NCBI GenBank assembly: GCA_964647485.1
Contig: CAZYHV010000001.1
Span: forward strand, 156,541-220,540
Direction of reading: 5' to 3'
Length of the DNA: 64,000 nucleotides
DNA from: FW021-bin31 sp964647485
GTDB lineage: Bacteria; Bacteroidota; Bacteroidia; Chitinophagales; Chitinophagaceae
Part shown: positions 8,050 to 17,629 of the stretch, piece after piece
Numbering within the stretch: the first letter of the stretch is position 1
Layout: each line of letters starts with the position of its first letter
Notes under the pieces: model-generated
Told to the model about the DNA's origin: nothing
Seen by the model: only the letters and a program-made list of their open reading frames with translations
Databases searched by the model: none
Program-made: the position numbers and the translations under genes

Positions 8050-9162
8050 ATGAATAGAAAATTAATCTATGTTTTAACAGTATTGTCATTCTTGGCAGTA
8101 TCTTGTGGACAAAATCAACAAAATGCACAAACACAACGTACGGGGCCGACTCCGGCTCCTGTTGTAAAAGTTCCTGCTAAGAACTTTACCGGTTATTCTA
8201 CTTATCCTGTAAGAATAAAAGGAACCATCAATAGTGAGGTTCGGGCTAAAATCAGTGGCTATATCAAAAGCGTATTAGTCGATGAGGGACAATGGGTAAA
8301 AAAGGGACAACCCTTATTCAAATTAGAGACACGCAGTCTTTCTGAAAATGCCAATGCAGCAAAAGCCAACATTAAATCGGCTCAAGTAAAAGTTAACCAA
8401 TTAAAACCTTTGGTTGAAAAAGGAATTATCAGTAAAGTAGATTTAGAAACTGCCAAAGCACAATTGGAACAAGCAAAAGCCAACTATGAAGGAATCACCG
8501 CTAATATAGGATACGCAAATATTAAAAGTCCTATAAGTGGTTTTGTAGGATCCATTCAGTTTCGTCAAGGTTCTCTGGTAGGTCCGTCTTCTCAGCCACT
8601 AACTAATATTTCAAGCACAGAAAATGTCTATGTCTATTTCTCTATGAATGAAACCGACTATCTAGACTTTTTGCAAAATACCGAAGGAGACAATCTACAG
8701 TCGAAGATTAAAAATTTTCCTCCGGTGCAATTAAGGTTGAGCAACGGAAAAATATATCCCATCAAAGGAGAAATTCAAACGGTTAATGCACAAGTAGATC
8801 CAACGACCGGAACGGTAAGTTTTAGAGCAGGATTTCATAATCCCAATCATCTGTTAGCCAATGGAAGTAGTGGCACTATATTGATTCCGAAGGAATTCAA
8901 TGAAGTACCGGCTGTTCCGGTACTATCGACCTATGAACGTCAAGGTAAAACCTATGTTTATAAAGTATTTGGTGATACCATCGCAAAACCGGCTATCATT
9001 CAGGTTACAACAAATATTGACAACTTTTCTATTATAAAATCCGGATTAAAACCCGGAGATCAGATCATTGCTAAGGGTGCTGAGAGCTTACATGGAGCCA
9101 CTCCTATTAAACCAATTCCTACACCAATAGACAGTGTTGCTAACATAAAAACTGTATTCTAA
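8050..9162 (+). CDS. RND efflux periplasmic adaptor lipoprotein (AcrA-like)
   Basis: 370 aa. A lipoprotein signal (FLAVSCGQN) anchors it in a membrane. The lipoyl half-motifs (VRAKISGYIKSVLVDEGQWVKKG and GYANIKSPISGFVGSI) flank a short alpha-helical hairpin (about 95-150), followed by the beta-barrel and membrane-proximal domains. Adaptors of this kind bridge the RND pump and the outer-membrane channel. It is gene 2 of a four-gene transcript: regulator, adaptor, pump, channel. The hairpin is short, as in AcrA/MexA homologues. The substrate range is not predictable. Confidence 0.93.
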   Translation: MNRKLIYVLTVLSFLAVSCGQNQQNAQTQRTGPTPAPVVKVPAKNFTGYSTYPVRIKGTINSEVRAKISGYIKSVLVDEGQWVKKGQPLFKLETRSLSENANAAKANIKSAQVKVNQLKPLVEKGIISKVDLETAKAQLEQAKANYEGITANIGYANIKSPISGFVGSIQFRQGSLVGPSSQPLTNISSTENVYVYFSMNETDYLDFLQNTEGDNLQSKIKNFPPVQLRLSNGKIYPIKGEIQTVNAQVDPTTGTVSFRAGFHNPNHLLANGSSGTILIPKEFNEVPAVPVLSTYERQGKTYVYKVFGDTIAKPAIIQVTTNIDNFSIIKSGLKPGDQIIAKGAESLHGATPIKPIPTPIDSVANIKTVF

Positions 9163-9175
9163 ATTATAAACAAGT

Positions 9176-12100
9176 ATGTTTAAGAAATTCATCGATCGTC
9201 CTGTCCTATCGACAGTTATTTCGATTGTTATCGTCATATTAGGTATTATTGGCATTGTCAGTCTACCTATTACTCAGTATCCTGACATTGCCCCCCCCAC
9301 CGTTCAAATATCCGCAACTTATCCGGGAGCCAATGCAGAGAATGTACTAAAAAGTGTAGTCGTCCCAATTGAAGAACAAGTGAATGGGGTAGAAAATATG
9401 GACTACATCACCTCTACATCCAGTAATGGAAGAGCATCCATCAACGTCTATTTCAAACAAGGAGTGGATCCCGATATTGCGGCTGTTAACGTACAGAACA
9501 GAGTAAGTCGTGCCACCCCAATACTTCCTCAGGCTGTAACACAATCAGGAGTGGTCACTGCAAAACAGCAAACCAGCTCTATCATGTTTATGAACGCTTA
9601 TACTACGGACACAAGTAAGTATAATGTAGAGGACGTTCAAAATTATTTAGAGATTAACGTCATCCCGGCTTTGCAAAGAATTGACGGAATTGGAAATGTG
9701 CGTGTTTTTGGTGCCAATAAATATTCTATGCGTATCTGGATAGATCCTAAGAAGTTAAATGCTTATGATCTTACGCCTACAGATATAGCTACTGCCATCA
9801 ATGAACAGAGCAGGGAAGCAGCTGCTGGGACCATAGGACAAAATGACGGAAAAGCTTTTGAATATGTCATTACGTATGATGGAAGATATAATACCGTCAA
9901 ACAATATAAAAACATCGTTTTAAAAGGGCTGGATAATGGTGAATATCTGCACCTTGGAGATGTAGCCAAAATAGATCTGGGGTCGGAAAGTTATGGTGTT
10001 AATTCATCCATCGACGGCCATCCGGGAGTGTCTATGGCTATTTACCAAATTGCAGGTTCTAACGCCCGGGATATTGTAAACAACATCTATGACAAGATGG
10101 ATGATCTCGAGAAAGACTTTCCGGCAGACATTCAATGGGGGGTTGATTTCGATACCAATAAATTCTTGAATGCCTCTATAGAAAAGGTTATCCATACCTT
10201 GATAGAAGCCTTTATCCTCGTATTCATCGTCGTTTTTGTCTTTTTACAAGACTTCCGGTCTACGCTTATTCCTGCCATCGCAGTACCGGTATCTATTGTA
10301 GGTACCTTCTTTTTTCTCAATCTCTTTGGCTTCACTTTAAACCTCTTAACACTATTCGCGTTGGTACTAGCCATTGGTATCGTCGTCGATGATGCCATTG
10401 TGATTGTAGAGGGCGTACATGCAAAGCTTGATGAGGGATATCAATCGGCAAAAATGGCTACAAGAAGTGCCATGAATGAACTAACCGGAGCCATTATTTC
10501 CATTACACTGGTCATGGCAGCCGTTTTCATTCCGGTTACATTTCTAACCGGCCCCACCGGAGTCTTCTATAACCAATTCGGGATGACCCTGATGATTGCC
10601 ATTGTTATATCGGCCTTTAATGCCTTAACCTTAAGTCCGGCGCTTTGTGCAATTGTCCTTAAACCAAAGAAAGAAGATAAAAATAAGAATGTTTTACAGC
10701 GTTTTTACTCCGGTTTTAATACGGCCTTTTCCTATACTACTCGTCATTATATCGGAGCGGTAAAAGGGATGCTGAAAAGAAAATGGATCGCTCCTTTAAT
10801 TGTCCTTCTATCTATCGTGGGTATTTTCTGGTTTGCAAAGATCACTCCTTCCGGCTTTGTTCCGGCTGAAGACAGAGGAATTATTTTTACAAATATCCAA
10901 TTACCTCCGGGAGCATCTTTAGATCGTACTACGGCCTTAAATAAAAAAGTAATTAGTGAAGTAAGTAAACTAAAAGGAGTACGAGGAGCCTCAATGGTCA
11001 ATGGATTCAGCTTTTTAGGAGGAGCCGGATCGAACAATGCTATTGCTTTTGTAAAATTAGATGATTGGAGCAAAAGAAAAGCAGATTCGCTCTCTGTAGA
11101 TGCTATTACAAAGAAATGTTTTGCTATTGCAGCAAAATATTCCGGAGCACAAATCTTGTTTTTCTCCCCACCGAGTATACCGGGATACGGGGTATCCGGC
11201 GGGGTATCTATTGAGCTCCAAGACAAATCGGGAGGAACTTTCCAAAATCTGGATCAGCGAACTAAGCAATTTCTCATGAAATTGAATTCCAGACCGGAAT
11301 TGTTGTATGCCAACACCTCCTTTTCAACGGAATATCCTCAATACGATCTGAATTTGGATGTATTGAAAGCCAAAGCTGCCGGTGTATCTGTAACGGACAT
11401 ATTCAATACATTGCAAGGATACATAGGAAGTATCTACACAAACGACTTTGTGCGTTTTGGTAAACAATACAAAGTCTTTATCCAGGCTCCACCTAAGGAT
11501 AGAGGCACCAAAAAGGATTTTGACCAATTATATGTTAGAAATAACCAGGGAGAGATGATTCCCGTATCTCAATTTGTCACTCTGAAAAGGGTATATGGGC
11601 CTCAATCCGTCACCCGATTCAATCTTTATAATGCCGCTAAAATTGATGGTGCTCCTGCGCCCGGATATTCAACCGGACAAGCTCTTTCTGCGATTCAAGA
11701 TGTCGCTAAGAATAATTTACCTTCTACTTTCAGCATTGATTACGAAGGAATTACCAGAGAACAAGTAAAATCGGGAAATCTAGCTATACTTATTCTTATT
11801 TTAAGTATCGTATTCGTATACTTTATCTTAGCAGCACAATACGAAAGTTATTTGGTTCCCTTGTCCATACTATTCTCATTACCTCTTGGACTTTTTGGTG
11901 CCTATTTCGGAACAAAGTTCATGGGATTAACTGCCAGCATTTATTTCCAAATTGCCCTTATTATGTTGTTAGGATTAATGGCGAAAAATGCTATCTTAAT
12001 TGTTGAATTTGCTCTCCAACGAAGACGAGCCGGTCATTCTCTCATTGGTTCGGCCATTGAAGGAGCCAGAGTCCGTTTGAGACCTATTTTAATGACTTCC

Positions 12101-12325
12101 TTTGCCTTTATTTTAGGGATCTTACCTCTTGCTTTGGCAACCGGAGTAGGAGCAGTAGGAAACCGGGCTATAGGAACAAGTGCTGCCAGTGGCTTGCTTA
12201 TAGGAACCGTCTTTGGTGTATTTGTCATCCCTATTTTCTTTGTTTTCTTCCAGTGGCTACAAGAAAAAATATCAGGCGGCCCTAAAAAATTAGTCGATCC
12301 TCAAAAACAGTCAGAAAAAGAATAA
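9176..12325 (+). CDS. RND multidrug efflux pump, HAE-1 family (AcrB-like)
   Basis: 1049 aa, the standard AcrB length, with twelve predicted membrane helices and two large periplasmic loops. The N-terminus FIDRPVLSTVISIVIVILG and the proton-relay aspartates in IGIVVDDAIVIVEG (near residue 405) are present. So is the TM10 lysine in LGLMAKNAILIVEFA. This is the proton-driven inner-membrane pump that captures drugs, bile-type detergents or solvents from the periplasm. It sits 13 bp after the adaptor and 2 bp before the channel gene. No truncation or frameshift is seen. Confidence 0.96.
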   Translation: MFKKFIDRPVLSTVISIVIVILGIIGIVSLPITQYPDIAPPTVQISATYPGANAENVLKSVVVPIEEQVNGVENMDYITSTSSNGRASINVYFKQGVDPDIAAVNVQNRVSRATPILPQAVTQSGVVTAKQQTSSIMFMNAYTTDTSKYNVEDVQNYLEINVIPALQRIDGIGNVRVFGANKYSMRIWIDPKKLNAYDLTPTDIATAINEQSREAAAGTIGQNDGKAFEYVITYDGRYNTVKQYKNIVLKGLDNGEYLHLGDVAKIDLGSESYGVNSSIDGHPGVSMAIYQIAGSNARDIVNNIYDKMDDLEKDFPADIQWGVDFDTNKFLNASIEKVIHTLIEAFILVFIVVFVFLQDFRSTLIPAIAVPVSIVGTFFFLNLFGFTLNLLTLFALVLAIGIVVDDAIVIVEGVHAKLDEGYQSAKMATRSAMNELTGAIISITLVMAAVFIPVTFLTGPTGVFYNQFGMTLMIAIVISAFNALTLSPALCAIVLKPKKEDKNKNVLQRFYSGFNTAFSYTTRHYIGAVKGMLKRKWIAPLIVLLSIVGIFWFAKITPSGFVPAEDRGIIFTNIQLPPGASLDRTTALNKKVISEVSKLKGVRGASMVNGFSFLGGAGSNNAIAFVKLDDWSKRKADSLSVDAITKKCFAIAAKYSGAQILFFSPPSIPGYGVSGGVSIELQDKSGGTFQNLDQRTKQFLMKLNSRPELLYANTSFSTEYPQYDLNLDVLKAKAAGVSVTDIFNTLQGYIGSIYTNDFVRFGKQYKVFIQAPPKDRGTKKDFDQLYVRNNQGEMIPVSQFVTLKRVYGPQSVTRFNLYNAAKIDGAPAPGYSTGQALSAIQDVAKNNLPSTFSIDYEGITREQVKSGNLAILILILSIVFVYFILAAQYESYLVPLSILFSLPLGLFGAYFGTKFMGLTASIYFQIALIMLLGLMAKNAILIVEFALQRRRAGHSLIGSAIEGARVRLRPILMTSFAFILGILPLALATGVGAVGNRAIGTSAASGLLIGTVFGVFVIPIFFVFFQWLQEKISGGPKKLVDPQKQSEKE

Positions 12326-12327
12326 TC

Positions 12328-13728
12328 ATGAAAAGTATAAATAAAATTATCTTCATTCCGGTCGGACTATTTCTTTTGCAATCATGCTTCGTTGCAAAGA
12401 ATTATAAACGGCCTGATGTCCATACCGATTCGTTATACAGAATGGAGACCACTACAGGGGACAGCAGCTCTATGGCGGATGTTCCCTGGAAACAGGTATT
12501 TACCGATACCATCTTGCAAAGATATATTGAGGAAGCTATTCATAACAATTTTGATATCCGAATAGCCATACAACATATTGATGCAGCGAAAGCCTATCTC
12601 AAACAAGGGAAAGCCGGTCAAATGCCAACGTTAAATGCACAAGGGGGATACACCCTTTTGCACCCTTCTAAATATGGTCAATATGCCGCATCGGGAAAAG
12701 ATCCGTTACAACAGTTTAATCTCTCGGCAAATCTTTCCTGGGAGGCAGATATATGGGGTAAAATCCGAAGTCAGGAAAAAGCAGTACGGGCTGAATACTT
12801 GCAAAGTATTGCCGCTCATAAGGCCGTTCAAACACAATTGATTGCTTCTGTAGCTTCTATCTATTATCAACTACTCTCTTTAGATCAACAAGTTACCCTG
12901 ACTAAGGCATCTATCAGAAATAGAAAAAACAGCTTAGAAGTAACAAAAAGTTTGAAGGAATCCGGATATGCAGGCGTAACAGCAGCAGGAGTCAAACAGA
13001 CAGAGGCTCAAGTTTATAATGCACAAGTCATTCTGTTAGGATTACAGAATAATATTAAGCATTTGGAAAATACCCTTAGTATTCTATTGGCTCAGGATCC
13101 ACAAAAGATTACCAGAACGAGTCTCCCCCAACAAGAGATTACTACAGAATTAAAAACCGGGGTTCCTACCCTTTTGCTAAAAAACAGGCCGGATGTGATT
13201 GCTGCAGAGTATAGTCTAATGGATGCCTTCGAATTAGAAAATGTAGCCAAAGCAAATTTTTATCCCTCGCTAACTCTTACTGCTTCTGTAGGTTTAAGTA
13301 GCCTGGAAATCAATCACTGGTTTAGCGGAGATGCTTTCCTGGCATCGATTGGTGCAGGATTATTAGCACCCATCCTGCAACATAGACAGATAAGGACCCA
13401 ATATGAGGTAGCTCAGACACAAAAGGAAATTGCGTTGTTAAATTATAAAGAAACCATTCTTAACGCAGGAGAAGAGGTGTCCAATGCACTGGAAGATTAT
13501 CAAACAGCTACCAAAAAGATGGCTATTCAAGATAAACAAGTAGATGCACTAAAGCAAGCAACCGATTATTCCAAAGAATTATTAAAATACGGTTTAGCCA
13601 GCTACCTGGAGGTGCTCACAGCCCAAGATCAAGCCTTAAATGCCGAATTAAGCAGAGCGGATACCAAATATCAACAACTCAATTCAATGGTTAATCTCTA
13701 TCAGGCTTTAGGCGGCGGATGGAAATGA
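12328..13728 (+). CDS. Outer-membrane efflux channel lipoprotein (TolC/NodT family)
   Basis: 466 aa. The lipobox LLQSC gives a lipid-anchored trimeric outer-membrane channel. Two repeated OEP domains (about 60-245 and 270-460) each contain long coiled helices. Typical elements are ANLSWEADIWGKIRSQEK and the second-half RPDVIAAEYSLMDA. It completes the tripartite pump, starts two bases after the RND gene, and is followed by a terminator hairpin that closes the operon. Confidence 0.93.
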   Translation: MKSINKIIFIPVGLFLLQSCFVAKNYKRPDVHTDSLYRMETTTGDSSSMADVPWKQVFTDTILQRYIEEAIHNNFDIRIAIQHIDAAKAYLKQGKAGQMPTLNAQGGYTLLHPSKYGQYAASGKDPLQQFNLSANLSWEADIWGKIRSQEKAVRAEYLQSIAAHKAVQTQLIASVASIYYQLLSLDQQVTLTKASIRNRKNSLEVTKSLKESGYAGVTAAGVKQTEAQVYNAQVILLGLQNNIKHLENTLSILLAQDPQKITRTSLPQQEITTELKTGVPTLLLKNRPDVIAAEYSLMDAFELENVAKANFYPSLTLTASVGLSSLEINHWFSGDAFLASIGAGLLAPILQHRQIRTQYEVAQTQKEIALLNYKETILNAGEEVSNALEDYQTATKKMAIQDKQVDALKQATDYSKELLKYGLASYLEVLTAQDQALNAELSRADTKYQQLNSMVNLYQALGGGWK

Positions 13729-13752
13729 TCTTTTCAAAACTTATATCTTTAC

Positions 13753-13792
13753 AAGGTCATTAGTGATATTTTCATTTACTAATGACCTTTTG
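13753..13792 (+). terminator. Terminator of the efflux operon
   Basis: AAGGTCATTAGT at 13753-13764 pairs with ACTAATGACCTT at 13778-13789, followed by TTT. It lies 25 bp after the stop of the channel gene. Confidence 0.75.
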
Positions 13793-13854
13793 GTAAAGAT
13801 TGTCTTAAGAGGTAAAAAATAAGAGAGATCTTCCTTTTGTTATCTTTTAGGTTG

Positions 13855-13862
13855 TACCTTTG
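13855..13862 (+). promoter_or_regulatory. -7 box of mqo
   Basis: TACCTTTG, an exact -7 element 42 bases before the mqo ATG. Confidence 0.6.
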
Positions 13863-13904
13863 TGTCAATAAATTTTATTTTGACTGTTTCATCTTTTATT
13901 TGAC

Positions 13905-15401
13905 ATGGCAAAGAAAACAAGACCAAAAGAATATTTACTCATTGGATCCGGAATAATGAGTGCAACCTTAGGGGTCTTTTTGAAGAAGATAGACCCCAAT
14001 TGCAAAGTAACGCTATTAGAAAGACTACATGGCATGGCATTAGAAAGCACTGCAGCCTGGAATAATGCCGGAACCGGACATGCCGGGATGTGTGAACTGA
14101 ATTATACTCCAGAAATGCCGGATGGTTCAATCAATTGCGATAAGGCCTTTCGCATAAATGAACAGTTTGAAATTTCTAAACAGTTTTGGGCGTGGATGGT
14201 TTCCCATAATTTAATTCCGGGAGATTTTATAAAATCTGTTCCCCACATGAGTTTCGTTCGTGGAGAAAAAGATGTAAATTTCTTAGAAAAAAGAGTCAAT
14301 CAACTCAATAAGAATCCACTTCTCAAGGATATGGAATTCTCAAAAGATCCTGAAAAAATAAAAGAATGGGTTCCTTTGATGATGGAAAATCGTCCGAAAT
14401 TTGAAAAAGTGGCAGCTAGTAGAATGATTGAAGGCGCCGATGTTAATTTTGGCTATCTGGCGCGTTACCTTATTAACTATTTGAGAAAGCAGGAAGGAGT
14501 CGGAATGATGTTTGGCTGGGAAGTCAGCGATATTGAAAAAGAAGTAGGTGACGAGATGTGGACCATAACAGCCAAAAACAGAAAATCAGAGGAAAAAGTA
14601 ACAATGTTGGCTGATTTCGTTTTCATTGGTGCCGGAGGGAAAGCCCTTTCTTTATTAGGAAAGTCAGGTATTCCCGAAAGAAAAGGATATGGTGGTTTTC
14701 CGGTAGGAGGACAATGGTTACGCTGTAACAACAGAGAAGTTATCGAAAAACATGAAGCAAAGGTATATGGAAAAGCTGCGAAGGGAGCACCTCCTATGTC
14801 TGTTCCTCATTTAGATACCCGAACCATTAGAGGAAAAAAAGAATTGCTCTTTGGACCTTTCGCTACCTTTTCTACTAAGTTTTTAAAACATGGTTCTTAC
14901 CTGGACTTACCTGCATCATTGCGTGCCAATAATGTTCTGCCTATGCTCAAAGCAGGAGTAGACAACCTTTCTCTAACAAAATATTTGATTCAGCAAGTAA
15001 AACTAAAACCGGAAGAAAAGTTAACCTCGCTCAAAGCTTTCTACCCCAAAGCTAAATTGGAAGATTGGGATCTGAGCAATGCCGGACAACGAGTACAAAT
15101 AATCAAAAAAGACAAAAAGGAAGGCGGTGTATTGGCTTTTGGAACAGAAGTAGTCCATTCTAAAGATGGATCTATTGCCGCTCTTTTAGGTGCTTCTCCA
15201 GGAGCTTCCACATCGGTTCATATCATTCTGGATGTATTAGAAAAGTGCTTCCCCGAAAGTATCGGACAAAAAGAAGTGCTTGACGTCATCAAGGAAATGA
15301 TTCCCTCTTATGGTAGATCATTGATTGAGGATGGGACTTTAGCCATGGAAGTAAGGAAATCTTCTCATAAAGTACTTGGACTTCAACTCTCTGAAAATTA
15401 G
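13905..15401 (+). CDS. mqo: Malate:quinone oxidoreductase
   Basis: 498 aa. This FAD-dependent, membrane-associated enzyme oxidises malate to oxaloacetate and passes electrons to menaquinone or ubiquinone, bypassing NAD malate dehydrogenase in the TCA cycle. The N-terminal dinucleotide-binding motif is LLIGSGIMSATLGVFLKK. The family signature STAAWNNAGTGHAGMCELNYTP follows near residue 50. The C-terminal FAD-contact region ALLGASPGASTS is intact. It has its own promoter and a terminator downstream, so it is monocistronic. menB elsewhere in the window suggests menaquinone as the acceptor (inference). Confidence 0.96.
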   Translation: MAKKTRPKEYLLIGSGIMSATLGVFLKKIDPNCKVTLLERLHGMALESTAAWNNAGTGHAGMCELNYTPEMPDGSINCDKAFRINEQFEISKQFWAWMVSHNLIPGDFIKSVPHMSFVRGEKDVNFLEKRVNQLNKNPLLKDMEFSKDPEKIKEWVPLMMENRPKFEKVAASRMIEGADVNFGYLARYLINYLRKQEGVGMMFGWEVSDIEKEVGDEMWTITAKNRKSEEKVTMLADFVFIGAGGKALSLLGKSGIPERKGYGGFPVGGQWLRCNNREVIEKHEAKVYGKAAKGAPPMSVPHLDTRTIRGKKELLFGPFATFSTKFLKHGSYLDLPASLRANNVLPMLKAGVDNLSLTKYLIQQVKLKPEEKLTSLKAFYPKAKLEDWDLSNAGQRVQIIKKDKKEGGVLAFGTEVVHSKDGSIAALLGASPGASTSVHIILDVLEKCFPESIGQKEVLDVIKEMIPSYGRSLIEDGTLAMEVRKSSHKVLGLQLSEN

Positions 15402-15548
15402 AATAACAGAGAGCTATATTATATTTATTCGACTTTTCGTATTCAACCTTCCTGACAGGAGAAGGCTGAATACTTATACATAAACATCTTTAGGGTTATC
15501 AACTTTTGGAAGCTGAGTGCGTCCTAAACAATTAGAACAGAGAACAAA

Positions 15549-15586
15549 AAAGGAGGTACCTTCTTTAAATAGAAACTACCTCCTTT
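15549..15586. terminator. Bidirectional terminator
   Basis: AAAGGAGGTA at 15549-15558 pairs with TACCTCCTTT at 15577-15586, with A-rich and T-rich flanks. It lies between the convergent mqo and the hypothetical gene at 15613. Confidence 0.7.
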
Positions 15587-15612
15587 ATATTATAAAATTA
15601 TCTTTATGGTTG

Positions 15613-16425
15613 TCAAGCAAAACGTTTCTTCACTAAACCATAAAACTCCTGAACGGTTTTATTATCATCCTGCCACCCTAATTTTATTTTTAATTCTCTA
15701 TTGATCCAGTACATGGCTTCATTCAAATTCTTACATTTATCAATGGTTTTCAAACAACGGTTATAAAGAGCCTGATCTTCCCTGAATAATTCATTAATAA
15801 AAGTAAATTTGTCATTGATGCCAATAGCCTGGCTCAATTTCTTTACCGGTGCATTACGTAAACGGTTTCCTAATTCTTCATGCTCTAACTTTAATCTGTC
15901 ATTCCATGAGGGAGAAGTATCAACTGTGCTCTTTCTTGTTTCATTTAGCTCTTTCTCCAGATGATTGTCTTCTTTTCTCTCATCACCATTCTCTGATCTT
16001 TCCTTTCCACCAAAACTATCTCCAAACAAAGAAGTTTGAGGATCATTTCCTACTGATTCGGAAGAAAATAATCCAGCCCCAACAGGAACTCGTTTTTCCT
16101 TCCTTGCAACACCCGCCACTTTTTCCTCTTCTTTTTCAGAGGTATTTTGTGATACTTCCTCCTCTACTTCCACCTCAGTCTCTTTTTCTTCTGCCGTTCC
16201 CTCTTCCTGCAAAGGAATTTCCTTTCCTACAAGTTCCTCCCTTTTAACGTATTGCGGTAAAATTACAGAAATTTTTCGACTGGAATACTGCTCATTCTCC
16301 TTTTGTCGAGTCTTCAACAGCTCTTGAGAGAGTAGGTTAGCATAATAATAAACTTCATCATTTGAAGCCTCTTCCTCTTTGAGTTCTTGCAATTTACCAA
16401 GAATTGCTACAACTTCCTTATCCAT
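15613..16425 (-). CDS. Conserved Bacteroidota hypothetical protein with acidic middle
   Basis: 270 aa, function not known. An N-terminal helical segment (1-60) is followed by a disordered, Glu/Lys-rich stretch (about 75-180) and a compact C-terminal helical domain (about 185-270). That domain contains LSQAIGINDKFTFINELF and the ending YGLVKKRFA. I recognise this C-terminal block as conserved among Chitinophagia/Sphingobacteriia proteins, but it has no assigned role. The variable linker and conserved end suggest a scaffold or interaction module (inference). A TATTTTG-like box lies about 20 bases upstream. GtrA upstream is in the same direction but about 100 bp away. Confidence 0.75.
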   Translation of the reverse strand: MDKEVVAILGKLQELKEEEASNDEVYYYANLLSQELLKTRQKENEQYSSRKISVILPQYVKREELVGKEIPLQEEGTAEEKETEVEVEEEVSQNTSEKEEEKVAGVARKEKRVPVGAGLFSSESVGNDPQTSLFGDSFGGKERSENGDERKEDNHLEKELNETRKSTVDTSPSWNDRLKLEHEELGNRLRNAPVKKLSQAIGINDKFTFINELFREDQALYNRCLKTIDKCKNLNEAMYWINRELKIKLGWQDDNKTVQEFYGLVKKRFA

Positions 16426-16532
16426 GTTACTCGTTTATTTTTTGCAAAATAGGAATACCAAACTGTAAAGGTATCAATATTTCTTATTTCTCGCAAATAT
16501 GATACCAGTTCCCTAATCTTCAAGTAAAAGTT

Positions 16533-17093
16533 TCACTCTTTTTTCTGCTCATTGGCTATTTTGTTCTCCCCTCGAAATTTATTCTCACGGTAAGCCGTTT
16601 TATCAGCTTCATGAACATCAGAATTCATTCTGAAGGTAAAATGCCGTTGAGAAAAATAACTAAATAACGCCAAAAGGATAGTTATAATGACTTTAGATAC
16701 TGTAGGGAATAAATGACATACCTGAACAAAAAAGTGAAGCAATACATAGTTCAACAAAATATTAAGCCCCACAATAAGTAAATATCTTATCAATTGTACT
16801 CTTCCCCTCAAATAAGATTCAGGGAAAACAACATACTTAGACAATGCAAAACCCACCGGAAAACTGACACAGAAGGCAATAATATAAGCAGCAATATATC
16901 CACTTATCGTTACAAAAGGTAAATGAACCATCTGCTGATGAACAATAAAATGGAAACTCAGATAATAAACAATTAAATCCAACAAGGTGGAACCGCCCCC
17001 ACAAGCCAAATACCTGAAAGTCCTTAAAGGTACCCACTTTTTTATAAAAGGAAAATAAAAAAAATCAATGATATTTAGAATCAATTGCCGCAT
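16533..17093 (-). CDS. GtrA-family membrane protein
   Basis: 186 aa from the ATG at 17093, with four predicted membrane helices. The motif FRYLACGGGSTLLDLIVYY opens the GtrA domain. Members help move undecaprenyl-linked sugars across the inner membrane for glycan decoration. An upstream ATG at 17123 is in frame, but a TATTTTTG promoter box (17105-17112, minus strand) lies between the two, so the downstream ATG is preferred. The C-terminal 30 residues are charged. Its usual GT2 partner is not adjacent; a GT2 enzyme occurs at 50523. Confidence 0.82.
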   Translation of the reverse strand: MRQLILNIIDFFYFPFIKKWVPLRTFRYLACGGGSTLLDLIVYYLSFHFIVHQQMVHLPFVTISGYIAAYIIAFCVSFPVGFALSKYVVFPESYLRGRVQLIRYLLIVGLNILLNYVLLHFFVQVCHLFPTVSKVIITILLALFSYFSQRHFTFRMNSDVHEADKTAYRENKFRGENKIANEQKKE

Positions 17094-17104
17094 AGAAAGG
17101 TTGG

Positions 17105-17112
17105 CAAAAATA
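17105..17112 (-). promoter_or_regulatory. -7 box of the gtrA-like gene
   Basis: TATTTTTG on the minus strand, 11 bases before the ATG at 17093. Its position decides the start codon. Confidence 0.5.
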
Positions 17113-17590
17113 GACAAATTCATTTCATTTCAACAATCCTGTCTTTACTTCTTCATTTACTCCAATAAAATGGAATAGTATAGATCCTTAAAGTCGAAGC
17201 TGATTATTACTCCATTCTGAACATAATATCTATTCATGCTCAAGTATCTTTCGGAATAACTTAACAGAACAGAAAACGGTTTGATGTATTTCTGTAGTTT
17301 CCCTCTAATTTTCTCTTTCCTCTACACAGAGCCTGTTTATAAGTAGGAAGTAGTTCAGATTTGCAATGAATGCTATGAAGATGTATAATCCTACTTCAAT
17401 ATGAACCCCACAAAAAGCAAGTTCTACATAGTTTTGAAACTTCTAGAAAAAAATATCCTTTTTAACTCGATTCTACCCTAAATATTTCTATATATCACCT
17501 TTTCAATCCCCTCAAAACCGAAAAAGACTCACCTTTTGATCAGGATTTCATTAGTTTATGATTTCTTTTGATACCACCAAAATATTTTTC
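17113..17590. other. Gene-free stretch before rpsA
   Basis: About 480 bp with no convincing ORF, tRNA or array on either strand. It is AT-rich and ends in the rpsA promoter. No strong hairpin was found by eye. It may hold a regulatory leader or decayed sequence. Confidence 0.5.
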
Positions 17591-17598
17591 TACCTTTG
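17567..17598 (+). promoter_or_regulatory. rpsA promoter
   Basis: TTTG at 17567-17570, a 20-bp spacer, and TACCTTTG at 17591-17598 followed by GCGC. This is a full match to the Bacteroidota -33/-7 arrangement, about 30 bases before the GTG start. Confidence 0.75.
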
Positions 17599-17629
17599 CG
17601 CTCCATTATAAAGACCGATTATCACCTTT